Shown here in pieces: positions 45,587-57,936 of a stretch of DNA of 64,000 bases (positions are counted from its first letter, which is position 1; each line of letters begins with the position of its first letter). The DNA is from Siderastrea radians (lineage: Eukaryota > Cnidaria > Anthozoa > Scleractinia > Rhizangiidae), in NCBI GenBank assembly GCA_964017195.1, contig OZ024895.1, positions 16,348,034 through 16,412,033 of the forward strand. Direction: 5' to 3'. A program made the translations under genes and the position numbers. The notes under the pieces were generated by a model. It had not been told where the DNA came from. It ran no database searches and saw only the letters and a program-made list of their open reading frames with translations.

Positions 45587-45866
45587 CACTGCACGAAAAA
45601 ACAGATTTACAATAATAGCAAAATCGCAGCAAATATGAAGTAAATACCATAAATGATTAAATTTGATCATATTTGGTCAAATTCAAATGTCATGTTTGCA
45701 CCACATTTGCATGAAAAGCAAATATGGTAAATACCGCGTTTACTCGATATTTATGCAACGTAGCAAATGTGAACAGGAAATACACATTTGAGAGGGATTT
45801 ACTCCTACAGTAATTATGAAGTGAAGTTAAATATTTGCTGCCCCAAAAGATGGATTTGCATGGGTG

Positions 45867-46670
45867 GCAAATATGAACCAAATACCATGTTTGCTGTACT
45901 TTGATACTATTTGCACATCAGTCAAATTTTGTGTTTGGAGCACATCTGCAAGCAAAGCAAAGTTGGTAAATACCGCGTTTACTCGATAGTTACCTGGACA
46001 GCAAATATGAAGCAAATGCCATGTTTGCTTTACTTTGGTCATATCTGCACGTAAATCAAATGACGTCTTTGCACCACATTTACAAACAAAGCAAAGATGG
46101 TAAATACCGCGTTTACTCGTTAGTTACCTGGACAGCAAATATGAAGCAAATACCATGTTTGCTTTACTTTGGCCATATCTGCACGTACATCAAATGACGT
46201 CTTTGCACCACATTTACAAACAAAGCAAAGATGGTAAATACCGCGTTTACTCGATGTTTACATGGATAGCAAATATGAAGCAAATGCCATGTTTGCTTTA
46301 CTTTGGCCATATCTGCACGTACATCAAATGACGTCTTTGCACCACATTTACAAACAAAGCAAAGATGGTAAATACCGCGTTTACTCGATAGTTACCTGGA
46401 CAACAAATATGAAGCAAATACCATGTTTGCTTTACTTTGGCCATATCTGCACATAAATCAAATGACGTGTTTGCACCACATTTATAAACAAAGCAAAGAT
46501 GGTAAATACCGTTTTTACTCGATGTTTACATGGATAGCAAATATGAAGGAAATGCCATGTTAATTTTTTCTTTGGTCATATTTGCACATGAATCAAATCT
46601 CGTGTTTGGGCCACATTTACCAGTGAAGCAAAGAAGGTGAATACAGGTCTTTGCTCCATATTTACATACC
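45867..46670. repeat. 134-bp subterminal tandem array (left end of the transposon)
   Basis: The mark (G/A)CAAATATGAA(G/C)(C/G)AAAT(A/G)CCATG recurs at 45867, 46001, 46135, 46269, 46403 and 46537, exactly 134 bp apart. Each unit also has TGGTAAATACCGCGTTTACT. Likely transposase-binding repeats, by analogy with CACTA elements. Confidence 0.93.
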
Positions 46671-47673
46671 GTAGCAAACGTGATAAATTTGTACACATTT
46701 AAGACAAATTCACTCCAAAAGTAATTATGAAGCACGGTCATATACATTGTATATACTGCACGAAAAGATGGTTTTACCTGAGTAGGAAATATGACAAAAA
46801 TGCCAGGTTTGCTTTCCGTTGGTCACATTTGCTTGCTCTTTTAGGCAAAACTTAACAATAACCTCGACAACAACTGTACTCTAAAGCATGTTCAGCAAAA
46901 TGCCAATATTTATTCTTATTTCAGGGAGTGTTAGTCTTTTTAGAAGCAACAGTTAATTTAGCTGACCGTAGAGATAATTTTAAGGGCTAAATACATGTAT
47001 TATCACCTAAGTTTTTGTACATCAACTAATGCACCCAAGTTCCCTATTTCAAGTACAGTTCTACTTGCAATTATTAATTCAAATGTACAATGTCAAATCA
47101 ATTTTTGTGGTCACAAAACTAACAGCACACTATAACACAAAACGATCAGTTTCTTGAATTGTAATCAGTGGTGACCAACAAATTCTTATTTTTTCATTAC
47201 TAGGTAAAAGTGTCATAACTAATCAATTTCTCTTTTGTAAAAACTGCCACCTAAGTGTAAGAATACTAAAATTGCACAACTAATGACACTTTCGTCAACA
47301 AAGTAAGGGTGGGAAAAGCAGAGTCATATGTTTCACTGGAAAGCTTTGCAAGAGCTAAACTGCATAGTTGTTTGAAAGCCGGTTACAGCTAACAGAGGAG
47401 TAAAAGTTTTAACAAATGATTCTTTATCTCTTTTTTTGAGACCGTTTCCACTGCTTATTTTTAGTTGTAGTTTGAACAAAAAGAATTAACAGGTATCCAC
47501 ATCATAAGCTACAAACTTGAATTCAAAACTGATACTAACCCTGGGTTAGCTTAATCCTGTTTTAAGCAACTGTGCCCTGATCTACTTTCTGAATGTCTTA
47601 CAGGTAAGAGATTCTTCAACAGAATGCACTTTTCACTGCTTACAACTAAGTGCACCAGCAGCAATTAATTATG
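46671..47673. other. Unassigned transposon interior
   Basis: AT-rich; nothing recognised beyond weak continuation of the CAAAT-rich left repeats to about 46830. Confidence 0.5.
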
Positions 47674-48031
47674 AATCAGTCATTTCCAGCAGTGCCCATT
47701 CCCCCCTTCAGCAGGTCAACCCCTGGGCGTTAGGATTTTTAAAGAACAACCTGGCAAATGCCCCCAGGTGTAAGGTAAAAAAAAATACATGTATGCTAAT
47801 TTCTTAGTTTTTGGGCTTACCTTCATTCTAGTAATCAAAGCTAAATTGAACTTGCCCAAAGAGGTTATCACTAAAAGGAAGTTACAGTACCGTGACATGA
47901 AAATCATGGGATGGCAAATGCCCTGGGGTAGACTAATGCCTGACCCCGTGAGGGACAATAGGAAAAATGCCCCACTCATGTCTGCAAGTGGGGGGGGGGG
48001 GGGGGATGGGCACTGCTGGAACTGACTGATG
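47674..48031. mobile_element. Nested inverted-repeat element 1
   Basis: TTCCAGCAGTGCCCATTCCC at the left pairs with GGGATGGGCACTGCTGGAA at the right; similarity continues outward (CAGTCA). Internal GGCAAATGCCC motifs also pair. Target duplication not resolved. Confidence 0.75.
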
Positions 48032-49999
48032 CATTACATGTATATATAATGACATTAAATTTCAGTGGAAGAGCTTATTATCAGGCTAGTGTAGTAATGT
48101 AGTGAAAAAACAGTGTCTCCAATAAGCACTCTGTGCCAAATTCCACTTACATGCTTGAATGATGTTATGACAAGAACTGTAAAGTAGCAGAGCAGTTAGT
48201 TTTTCGTATGAACACTGATCCCAATGACCTGTTAACTGAATGAGAAGGCTGGGTGGGAAACATTTGATGGAAGGCCTTGGGGTTGACTACTGGGAAGCAA
48301 AGGTTTGTGCACCAAGATCAAGAGCCGTATATTTTCCCATCCAGCCTGACCTCAGTCAATTAGTAACCATAATTTTATGTTTGATTTGATTGAAAAATTA
48401 TGAAAACATCTTAGTGAATACTCAAATGAAAATGAATAATTTTTGAATGTTCAGTTCCCTCTATAAACATGCCATTGGTGCATCATGGTAGTTGTATGCA
48501 GCAAAACAAGTACAAAATGAGCTTACCCAGAAGTCTTATTCAGTACATGAAATGAAATCCAGTAGTTTGTTTTATGATTAAAAATCATTCAAATCTTTGG
48601 GTCTTGCAACCTACACACCCTTAGAACCACAGGAAATGACCAAACATGCCACTTAAAATACAACAACCACGATACCTTCAAATAGTGATCAAAGAGGGAA
48701 CTGGGCACAGCACATGTACACATGCTAAATGAACCAAAAGAAATGTGTGGGCCCAAATCCAGCCCACACATGCTAGCTTATTAGGTTGCTTTCTATGGAA
48801 TTGCATTAAATTTTTGTTGTTCAGCAGTTTTTCTTTGAAAATGTAAAGGGTTTAGTGTCTCCAGGAACAGTGCAAGCATAAGGATTGCGTTCTTTTTTTG
48901 GATTGGCATAGTCTGTTTCATTAACAATTGTAGGACATTTGCAACTACAACTACCACAATCAAATTAGTTTTTCCTTTCTTATTAAAATTGTGTAATTCC
49001 AGTGAAGTTTAATGACAATGGACCTAATTTAGGTGTATGAACAATGAGTGAGTCAGTGAGGCATGTTTGTTAGTGAGGCAAAAGTGCAAGATGCAAGGCA
49101 CATAGTCACATGCAAGGCACAGTATAATATTAATATTAATCCTACTGTAGTTTTCTTTCCCTATCTTCGATTACTCAGACCAGTGAGGCAGCAATTTCCT
49201 TTGATTATGAAGGTCATTTCTCTTCTCGATTGCTCTTTAATTTATCAGTCTTTATCCTGGAATTGTTTTGTTTTGTTTTTGTCATGGCAACATTCATGAT
49301 AAAAATGTAGCTTTGATTCACATAAAACAACGAGCGCAGTAGGCTTTTTGTCAGCATGTTGCATACAACAAACTTGTACTGTCTAAATAGGTGGATTTGC
49401 AGTGGTGCAACAGATGTAAGAGTAAGTCAAAACATCTAAATCGAGCACGACATACAATGTTCTTACATGTACATGTACACTGCTGAACTCAGCAACTGTT
49501 ATATGACAGTTTGCTTAGGCTTCCATAAAGTGTTTGACCGCTGTTGACTTGCTGACTCAATTGAATTTCTCCATTTTCTTCAGCATTGCATGCAGGAAAC
49601 ACTCCATTTCTACAGCTGTACCCTCAGCCTTTTTCTTCAGAATTGTGGACTTACATGTTTGTGTTGCTCATGCGACTGGCTGGCATGTTGGTAACCCTTA
49701 ATCAGAAAAGATAAACTGAAGGATTCTGGTAGTTGTAGTCAAATGTGTCCCATTCTGAGCTGTGCTAGTGCATAGTACTTACACTTGTAAGATAACAATT
49801 TGGATCTTAAAATCATCATTGGTGTCTGCCTTGGAGACCTAATGTTCAGCAGATCATCCCTGCTTTCCATGCACTTGTTCTTCTTGTCCGTCTTGACTAA
49901 TTTGTTGCCCAATGCTGCTGTCTTTTTTTTTTCTGTGAAGACACAACACAGTCAAACTAAACCATGATAACTAAAAGATACATGTCATACTATTGCATT
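48032..49999. other. Unassigned transposon interior
   Basis: About 2 kb without a recognised gene or repeat on either strand. Confidence 0.5.
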
Positions 50000-50398
50000 T
50001 TAAGGCTGCGATTTGTCGGCCACGATAAATCGGGAAGCAAATTGGTTTATGTACAGTGCAAGCACTGCACATGCATTTTTTTTATAGTAAAAGCTTTTTT
50101 ATAAAACGTTTTGGAAAACAAAATGGTAGGTGCTAGATAGTTAGTTTGTTTTCAGCTAAAATACTGCAGATATAATTTGTTTTGCACCAATTCTTTTGTA
50201 GGTTGCGTTTTCGTTCTTAAAATCAGGCCCGACACGTGAAAATCTGTGAAGCGGTCATGGTTTTTTCTGAATCGGCCAGCTTGTCGGATTGGAGTCGCGC
50301 CCCCATCGGATTGCCATTCACAGGCGCTGATTCACTCCCCGATTTGTCGTGGCCGACAAATCGGCCCGACAAGTCGCAGCATGTAAATTAGCCTTTAG
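50000..50398. mobile_element. Nested inverted-repeat element 2
   Basis: GGCTGCGATTTGTCGGCCAC at the left pairs with GTGGCCGACAAATCG and GACAAGTCGCAGC at the right. Noncoding. Confidence 0.7.
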
Positions 50399-50790
50399 TT
50401 GCACACAAATATTTACTTTGCTCTGCAGTGGAGGCTGGTACTGTGGGAAAACTAAAGTAGACACATTTTTAAAAGAGCAATTTTGAAAGTCACAAAACAA
50501 CAATCAAGAATAAACAATATCAATGAATGACTTCAAATGATTTTAGCAATCAGTGAGAATCAATGAAGAAAAAGGTTTGTGACTTTTGTTAATTCAGATT
50601 GCTGATAGCAATGAAGAATGCTTGTTATTAATTGCCATAGATCCCAGAAGTTCAGACTTTTAACAAAAACACACAAATCAAAAACAAGGTCACTTCTTAG
50701 GGCTATCTTCCTTCCAAAATAAACATCAAAACATAGAGACAAAACAATTTCAATAGACAAAATTAAACAGTAGATTGAGGCAAAGACTAT

Positions 50791-51755
50791 TATGCACCTG
50801 TCATTTAAAAACCCCGAACCCCCCCCCCCCCCACCCCTCGGGCATGACCAGGGCATTCACTTTTTACGTAAATGAAAGCCAGTGAATTCCCCGGTCCCCA
50901 GGGGAAAGTGAATGGTGAACTCCCCACCCCCATACATGTACATGTATGTCCAACAAACAGGGTACTCCCTTTTAAATGTCAACTCGTAACAAGGGATGAC
51001 AAATATGATGATAGCCGTGAAATGAAAACATTGTGTGGCAACACTTGAAACCCCTCCATGGACAAGAAAAGACAACTATTTCAACATAATCTTTCTATTT
51101 TACATCTTGATGTCAGAAAATGCAAGATCACAACAAATTACAACTCATGTTTTAGCAATAGTCTTCTTAAGTTAGAATAACTCAAGCTTAACAAATGTAT
51201 TTCTTGTCAAAATGAAAGTAGGTCATAAAGAAGCAATCCCCAGCAATCCCTAGACACTAATCAAAACAACACAAAACAATGCGTAATATTAACATTGATA
51301 ATAGCTTAACTTGTTCATCGATAGGTCAAGTCAGTGAGTTTAAATGCTTAATATCTATACAGTATCATTGAAAATATGCCCACCTTTCCTTACTAGACTT
51401 AAGAAATCTTCGGCTACAAGGGCCTTTTTTAAACTGGAAAGGCAGAAAGACGTTTCACAGAGCATTTTAATTTGCAGCTTTGTATCGCTTCGCTTTGCAA
51501 TTCGCTTCGATCGTTCAATCAAAGGAGTGATGATAATGTATGCAAAATTACTTTGCGGCATGAAAATGAAAACCGCTGACCATGGAGTAACTGCCCCGCT
51601 TATTCCCCGGCCAGGGAGGCTAAGGCCGTGATTTCTTATGTGATCCCTGTCTACCGGGGGACGAAAATGGAGTGAATATGAAGTGAAAGTCCCCTCATTA
51701 CCCCGGCCATGCCTGGGGGGGGGGGGACCGGGGATTTCAAATGACTTGTGCATTA
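50791..51755. mobile_element. Nested inverted-repeat element 3
   Basis: TGCACCTGTCATTTAAAAAC with a C-run at the left pairs with a G-run and GGGGATTTCAAATGACTTG at the right. About 965 bp. Open frames inside overlap the repeat arms. Confidence 0.65.
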
Positions 51756-52565
51756 GTCCCAAGACCTCTGGCCCCACTTGAAGAAGGCAAGCTGTGCAAC
51801 TGAAGTCACTAAAGATGGCTTTTTAAGTGACTATAAGTTTGACTGCCAAAACCAATTACTAGGAATCAGAAAATGATAATTAATTGATAATTTATCAATA
51901 ATTATTATTTCTGATATCAATTTCTAGTGAGTGACTATAGTTACCGGTATATTGAGCATGTGCCTGGCAACAGCAACTGAGGAATATTATTTTTGTAATA
52001 TTCAGTCTGAATGAAAAGCTTAACAACACTAAAACGCGACTTTTCTTTTAAAGTAGTAATCTCTGTTAGCCTGCCAGTCGAAGGGGTTTCATGCAAATGC
52101 TGTATAAAAACAGTACATGCACGTAGGCCATACGCTCATTCACACGTCCTGTAGTTGCAGCAAAACAACACTTGTTTAAAACGTGAATAGGGAGCTGCAC
52201 AATTTGTTGAGTATTCATGACTTGCTCTGGTTTTCAGAGAAACCAGTTGAGGTTAGGGGAAATCATTGAACACAATTATTCACACTAACCTTGAAAGTCA
52301 GGGTCGGTTGTTCGGTTCCATCGTTCCAGTGTCAACCATGGAATCGCCAGAACATTGTGAAACAGTTTCTTAGAGACACGTCGGCTTCTGGTCCTTCATT
52401 CTGACCTCTGTGAACCGCTTTTACGACGTGAACCTCGCTATTTTCTACCATTTTGTTACGAAATGAAACGAAGGCCATCTGTTTCAGGCTTGAAATAAAC
52501 GCCTACCAGCTAGGGCTGCGCGCGCATAGCATAATTTTTATAACGGCTTTCACAGAATAAATTAA

Positions 52566-52610
52566 CTTGAAAAGAGAGAGGAGGGGAGGGGGACGGGGAG
52601 GGGAGGGACG
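52566..52610 (+). other. G-rich tract, possible G-quadruplex
   Basis: GAGAGAGGAGGGGAGGGGGA continuing with several more runs of three to five G. It fits a G-quadruplex pattern by inspection only. Confidence 0.5.
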
Positions 52611-53087
52611 ATAAGCACAAACTCAATTTGCTTAGAAAGTTTAAATGTCATCCCTATCAAAAAGTAGCAATCTGAACAAAGTTACCCATCCTTTTCTCGA
52701 GAAGAGAGAATCAAGGTTAAACCTAACAAATTCATACCACCTATTCCTTCGATCTTCCCAGGGGGACTCCGGAAACTTCACACTCCTTTGACACTGCAAC
52801 TGTCCAAAAGTATCGCGGGCGAATATCGCGCGGGACTTGACGAATTTTGGCGCGGATGGACGCGGATGTTGTGAAAGCAAGGGCTATTGCTACATGTTAT
52901 ATTTTATAGTTTTGTACGTTTCTTGTACCTGGTAAAATGGAAATGGTGCTGTTTCTAACTTTCGGATGTATCGGGTTCACCCAGCGCACGAAAATAGCCT
53001 TTCCACTGTGCAGTTTTAGCAAAATGGAAGCTACATACGGGTAGCCGACGTTTCGACTTGGATCATCAGCCCCGGTCATCAGCAAAA

Positions 53088-53157
53088 ATGTCCACGTCTC
53101 ATCCGAACAAAAAAGGAATTCATCAGTCCATGATGAAATGCATCGCTGTTGAAACTG
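53088..53157 (+). CDS. Candidate exon inside the transposon (first)
   Basis: ATG at 53088: MSTSHPNKKGIHQSMMKCIA, VET, ending in phase 1 before GTAAGT. Upstream sequence is CpG-richer than the surroundings. It joins in phase to the candidate exon at 55714. No family recognised; could be coincidence. Confidence 0.3.
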
Positions 53158-53239
53158 GTAAGTTGACAAACTACTTTATTTTGTATTTGACTAGTGGTCC
53201 TACTAACATCATCTTGGGCTTTCCAAAGGGCCTAATATA

Positions 53240-54162
53240 AGGGGCCGACCATTTAACTCTTGAGGGGGGGGGGGGGGGGGGGTGGATGATTTCTGGTCAG
53301 CAAGCTTTTTTTTTCTAGCAACCTGGTGGGCAGGATATTTTTTTCCCTTCTAAATGCTCTGCAGAATATTTTTTTTCCTCTTCATTTCTCTGCAGGATTT
53401 TTTTTTCCTCAAAAAAGTGTCGTGTTTACATTTACAGAATGTATTTACATTTACATTGTGGTTATTGTTGTAATAGTTCAGTATGGAGCTGCAAAGCCTT
53501 AAAATGTTGTAAGCTATACAAAATCATGCTATACAAAAACATGCTTTTTGGGGGGGGGATTTATTCTTTTTAGTAGTGTTCAATTTGGGCATTTTGGATG
53601 CATAGATTGAAGAGGAATTTTTTTATTATAAAATCAGCTATTACAAGACCTTATTCGGAGATTTTAAGCAATCATGTCTGTGATTTTTAATCGGAGAATT
53701 CGAAAGAATTCTTGTTAGAACACTTTTTTTCGTATTGATAAGCAATAAAAACAAACAGCACTTGAAGAACACTACAAGCAAATATGCAAGTCGGTAGGCT
53801 AACCGGAATGTTGTTTTGGCTAAACCAGAGTGTGATTTAGGCTAACTGGAGTGGCTCGCTGGTTCGCAGATGGTCGGACCCTATAAAGCTAAGAATGCAT
53901 TGCACATTCTGAAGCATAACCAATTCCAGAGTTTAAAGGGAGCAAGGGAAGAATGGTTGCAGTTTTGCTGGGATTTTGTAAAGTCCCCCTGGAATGATGA
54001 AATAGCTTTGCAACATTTTTTTTTCTTGCTTGCAGCAGTGCAAGAATTTTATTTCTATTTCATTTGTGCTGCATGCAATTTTTTTCTTCTGACAAGGGCT
54101 TGTAGGAAACTTTTTTTCGAAATCATCCACACCCCCCCTCAAGAGTTAAATGGTCGGCCCCT
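53240..54162. mobile_element. Nested inverted-repeat element 4
   Basis: GGGGCCGACCATTTAACTCT with TTGAGGGGG on the left matches the reverse of CCCCCCTCAAGAGTTAAATG with GTCGGCCCC on the right. The arms extend inward (GTGGATGATTTC with GAAATCATCCAC). About 920 bp, T-rich interior. Confidence 0.85.
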
Positions 54163-54378
54163 AAGGGACCGCTGTTGGGAGCAATTTCAGAATACCCGGC
54201 CACTTCATTTAGGCTTACATGTTGTGTAAGAAGCCGCAACATTTGAATGCAAATTTATTTGAGCACAACAAATTTTTCTAGGAATATTGCCAGTCTTATC
54301 TCATGATCAAATTGCACAAGAAGTCATGTGACTGCCTTTTATAGGTATATTCTACTGTGAATGTTACAGGTTTCAGTA

Positions 54379-55089
54379 CAGTCAAAGCTCTCATCAGCGA
54401 CCACCTCTGGAATTCCGAAAAGTGGTCGCAGCTAGAGCTGGCCACTCATGAGAAGGAACTCTTATTTAAGGGACCACGAGGTACAACAGAAGAGGGTGGT
54501 CGCTTATGAGAGCTTTTAGCATAAAGCCTGGCATATGTTGATGGTCACCAATAGTATTGTAGCAAAAAATATTAAAAATTTTTATACAAGATTATCGCGC
54601 ATGTACAAGTCAATGAACCATTAGTGCTTATGCTATGCATTACTCTGAATTTTCCCAAAAAGTGAGTAGTTTTATTACAGTACTGCTTGCTATACCCTTG
54701 CCACCAGACAAAGTTTTTCATTAGTTTGTGACAACTTTTTGACATCTTTCTGACAACTTCCCGATGGGTTTTGTTTCAACTGGCCAATTAGAATGCAAGA
54801 AATGTGGGAGGCGGAGTTGATAAGTTCCACACTCTCTCTCTCTTGTACCGTTGTCTGGTGGCAACCGTACAACATGCAACACTGTAAAGTGTTGACTGAG
54901 CGGTCACTTACAAGAACTTAGAATCCAGGCAATAATTCACAAAAGTGGTCACACTGTTGCTTACGGGAATGATTGCTTATGAGAACTTTTGATTACAGAG
55001 TTTAAGTGATGTTCAAATGGGGTTTCACAATGTTGGTTGTAACTTGAGCTGGACGCTTACGAGAGTGGTCGCAGGGAGGGCTTTGACTG
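54379..55089. mobile_element. Nested TA-flanked inverted-repeat element 5
   Basis: TA, then CAGTCAAAGCTCTC at the left; GAGGGCTTTGACTG, then TA at the right. The TA target and CAGT start resemble Tc1/mariner-type MITEs. Internal GTGGTCGC motifs recur in both orientations. Confidence 0.75.
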
Positions 55090-55149
55090 TATTCTGATTG
55101 GTTCTCTAGCAACTTGAGGTATAATGTTATTGTTGCTGTTATTATCACA

Positions 55150-55189
55150 GTTTATTATTATTATTATTATTATTATTATTGTTATTATT
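55150..55189. repeat. (ATT)n microsatellite
   Basis: ATT triplets with one GTT interruption. Confidence 0.9.
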
Positions 55190-55713
55190 TTAGTACATAA
55201 ATCCATTTCAACAGCTGATACATGCATATAATGCCCAAGACTGAAAACAAAACTTTAAGGGCAACTTTTTTCAGGCATGAGTGTTATTTAACAAATCAAC
55301 CCCTTTCGGCAGTTGGTATATTAGAGGATAATGCCCAAGGTTGAAAGATTGTCCAAACAATGAACAGTTGAGTATAACAGATTGTGTGTGTGTCGGTAAA
55401 GCAGATATTCATTGTTACAGTCAATGTCATTAGTCAACATCATTTTTACCACCTTAATGACTGCCTCAATTAAAGATTACTCTTGTTGTAAATTCAAACT
55501 ACATGTATCTAAGTATACAGTTGAACCCCACTTAAGGATCTCAACCACTTTATCAAGATGCAACTACCTCATTATTATGGCTACTATCAATGGGATACAA
55601 AAGGATATGCAAGCATTGCTCATATCCATGTTAAAATTAATATTCTCATTAAGTGATTTTGATTAACAGTGTACAAGTGTCACAAATGACCTTCTCAACC
55701 TTGTCTTTTTCAG

Positions 55714-55850
55714 ATTTCTTGCCTTTGTCAACTACCACTCATGGGGCACTGGTAAATATTTTAAAGAACTGGACATTTTCTTACAGGGACAACACATTTC
55801 CCACTATTTTGGATCGGCTTCGATCAGTATTTCATGAAAGCAAAATTTTG
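55714..55850 (+). CDS. Candidate exon inside the transposon (second)
   Basis: Between TTTTTCAG and GTAAGA: DFLPLSTTTHGALVNILKNW, then TFSYRDNTFPTILDRLRSVF, HESKIL. 137 bp, phase 1 to 0. Composition looks protein-like, but no family is recognised. It may be a captured gene fragment or part of a lost transposon gene. Confidence 0.35.
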
Positions 55851-56116
55851 GTAAGAAAAACAGCATTGCATGGCAAGTTAGATACAAAATGTATTTAGAA
55901 AATCTCAGCTAATCCACATCAATTTGTTTATGAAGTCTGATTGAACGAGGATGCTAAGAAAACAATAAGAAGAAATCGATGTTTTCGGCTTTGCTTTTTT
56001 GCTCTATTACAAGTGAGACGATGGAGGCACTTCCTTTGTTAGAAGGACTGTCCACTGAGATGGCAGTTTTTTTTTGTCACTCATTAAGTGTGATTTGGAA
56101 AGATATTTGAAGTAAT

Positions 56117-56258
56117 ATATCAAACACGAGAAAGAGTGTTTCATCAGGATATCCAGACACCGAGAAGTGGGTTGAAAAAAAGAGGCGCAGCCGAGTTTTT
56201 TTGACTGACTTCGAGGTGTTTGGATACCTGATGAAACACTCTTTCGAGTTTTTGATAT
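56117..56258. mobile_element. Nested small foldback element 6
   Basis: Arms of about 50 bp: ATATCAAACACGAGAAAGAG and GTGTTTCATCAGG on the left; CCTGATGAAACACTCTTTCG and AGTTTTTGATAT on the right. Total 142 bp, nearly a perfect hairpin. Confidence 0.88.
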
Positions 56259-57198
56259 GGCTTCTCAAACCATTCATAATTCTTGGAGAAATTCAAAGCA
56301 AAAGTTCACAAAATCTTATGCTAATTAAGATCTGGTATCCAAACCACCATCACAGTTGTGATTTCCTTTGTTTTCTCTTAATGAATTATGAATGAGTTTG
56401 AGAAGTTTTATTTCTACAGTATGTTCATTTTGCCAGTCCATAACTTAACTGATACAGGCCAGTCTCTCTTTGTAATGAGTCTTCTCAGCTCTCACAGCAG
56501 TAATGTTTGAGAAAAAATGTGCAAGAATTGAAACTTGATTGAAGAATATTTGTTTCCTTGTGGCACTGGCAACCATTCCTGCTCTTAAGGTGACACAATT
56601 TTTATGAGCAGGACTGCCAAGATGACACATCTTTTGCCAGTTTGCATTTGCTGTTGATACAAGAAATAAATGTCGATAACTCATGATTAAGAGCAGTTGG
56701 TAAAAAGCAAAACAAAACAAACAAACAAACAAATAATCTAATGATAATGACCCGGCCCTGACTAAAAAAAAGAAAGCTCTGGTAAGAAAATCTTTGTACT
56801 AGGATAATTTCTTGAAGCAATACATGAATGTTAGTCTACCACCATGGTGAGTAGAATTAAGGATGCATGCAGCCTGTATAACGAAGTCTCGGACTGGCAA
56901 AAGGAACATAGGAATATTAAAAAAGTTCAAAGCAGCGACTTTTAGCGATAGCAGCTTTTAGCTGCTGAATTCGTGATTAACCTGAGCCTTCTCACTTCTC
57001 ACTTCTCACTTCATATTGACATGCCCTGAACAGTTGATGAAAAACAAAGAAAAAAACAAACAAAAACAACAATAACAATGACAACAATTTATGATAATGG
57101 CTTGCCATGAAAACTTGAGAAGGCTATGGTTGGAAACCCTTTACAAGTATTAAGATACTGTCTTCAAACAGTTTGTTAGCCTACTGTCACCTGGCTAA

Positions 57199-57384
57199 GG
57201 CCCCGTTTACATGAGTTAACTCATCCCGGGATGATTTTCATCTCATCCCGGGGTGACTTTCATCCCGTTGTTTGGTCATTTACCTGTGAGTATTTACATG
57301 ATTTGGAGCAAAAATGGGTTCGGGACAAAAGTCGTCCCGGGATGAAACTCATCCCGGGATGAAATAACTCATGTAAACGGGGCC
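57199..57384. mobile_element. Nested MITE 7 (TAA-flanked, Harbinger-like)
   Basis: GGCCCCGTTTACATGAGTTA with ACTCATCCCGGGATGA on the left; the right end is its reverse complement with a few changes. TAA lies on both sides (57196-57198 and 57385-57387). A TAA/TWA triplet target suggests PIF/Harbinger. Confidence 0.88.
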
Positions 57385-57936
57385 TAAGTACATGTAGACT
57401 TAGGGACATATACTGCAACGACAACCAATCGTTGAACACACACACTCATTTTTCCTACGCTTGGCACTGGTCACTTGTATTTGCTACTAGCTCTCATTGG
57501 CTCATTTGATTGCCTGTGTCTTATGATTGACCAGAGTAATTGTTTTGTTTAGGTTTTATGACACCTGCTTCATTTGAAAATGATTATTGTTCTATGTAGC
57601 ACCTGATCTGAGCTAACTCGTAAAATCTGTTGGTAAATAAAAAGGCTCGAAACTGGTGGGTTGGTGCACCCACCATTCCTGGTGTGTTAAATGACTTTAA
57701 AGCCAATTATCTAACACTGCATGCCTCTTTATGCTAATGCCATGGTGTGTATGTAAATTTTTTTGGCAAGTTTTAATGTTTGGATGGAAGCCAAAATATG
57801 TTTGGTTTGAAAGCTGCCAAAAAATACATTCAGTAACAAGACTAATAATTTCTATAAAGAAAGAGAAAAGAAAAAAATGGACATATTAACAATTTTTTTT
57901 CGCCTTGAGACAAGACCAACACTGCCTCTTGCATAG

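Noticed and set aside
45867..46670. Regularly spaced repeats resembling a CRISPR array
   Set aside because: The 134-bp units are continuous tandem repeats without unique spacers, in a eukaryotic transposon.
52330..52452. Minus-strand frame starting ATG GTA GAA with a nearby GTTAGT site
   Set aside because: The frame meets a TGA before the donor, so it does not make a consistent exon.
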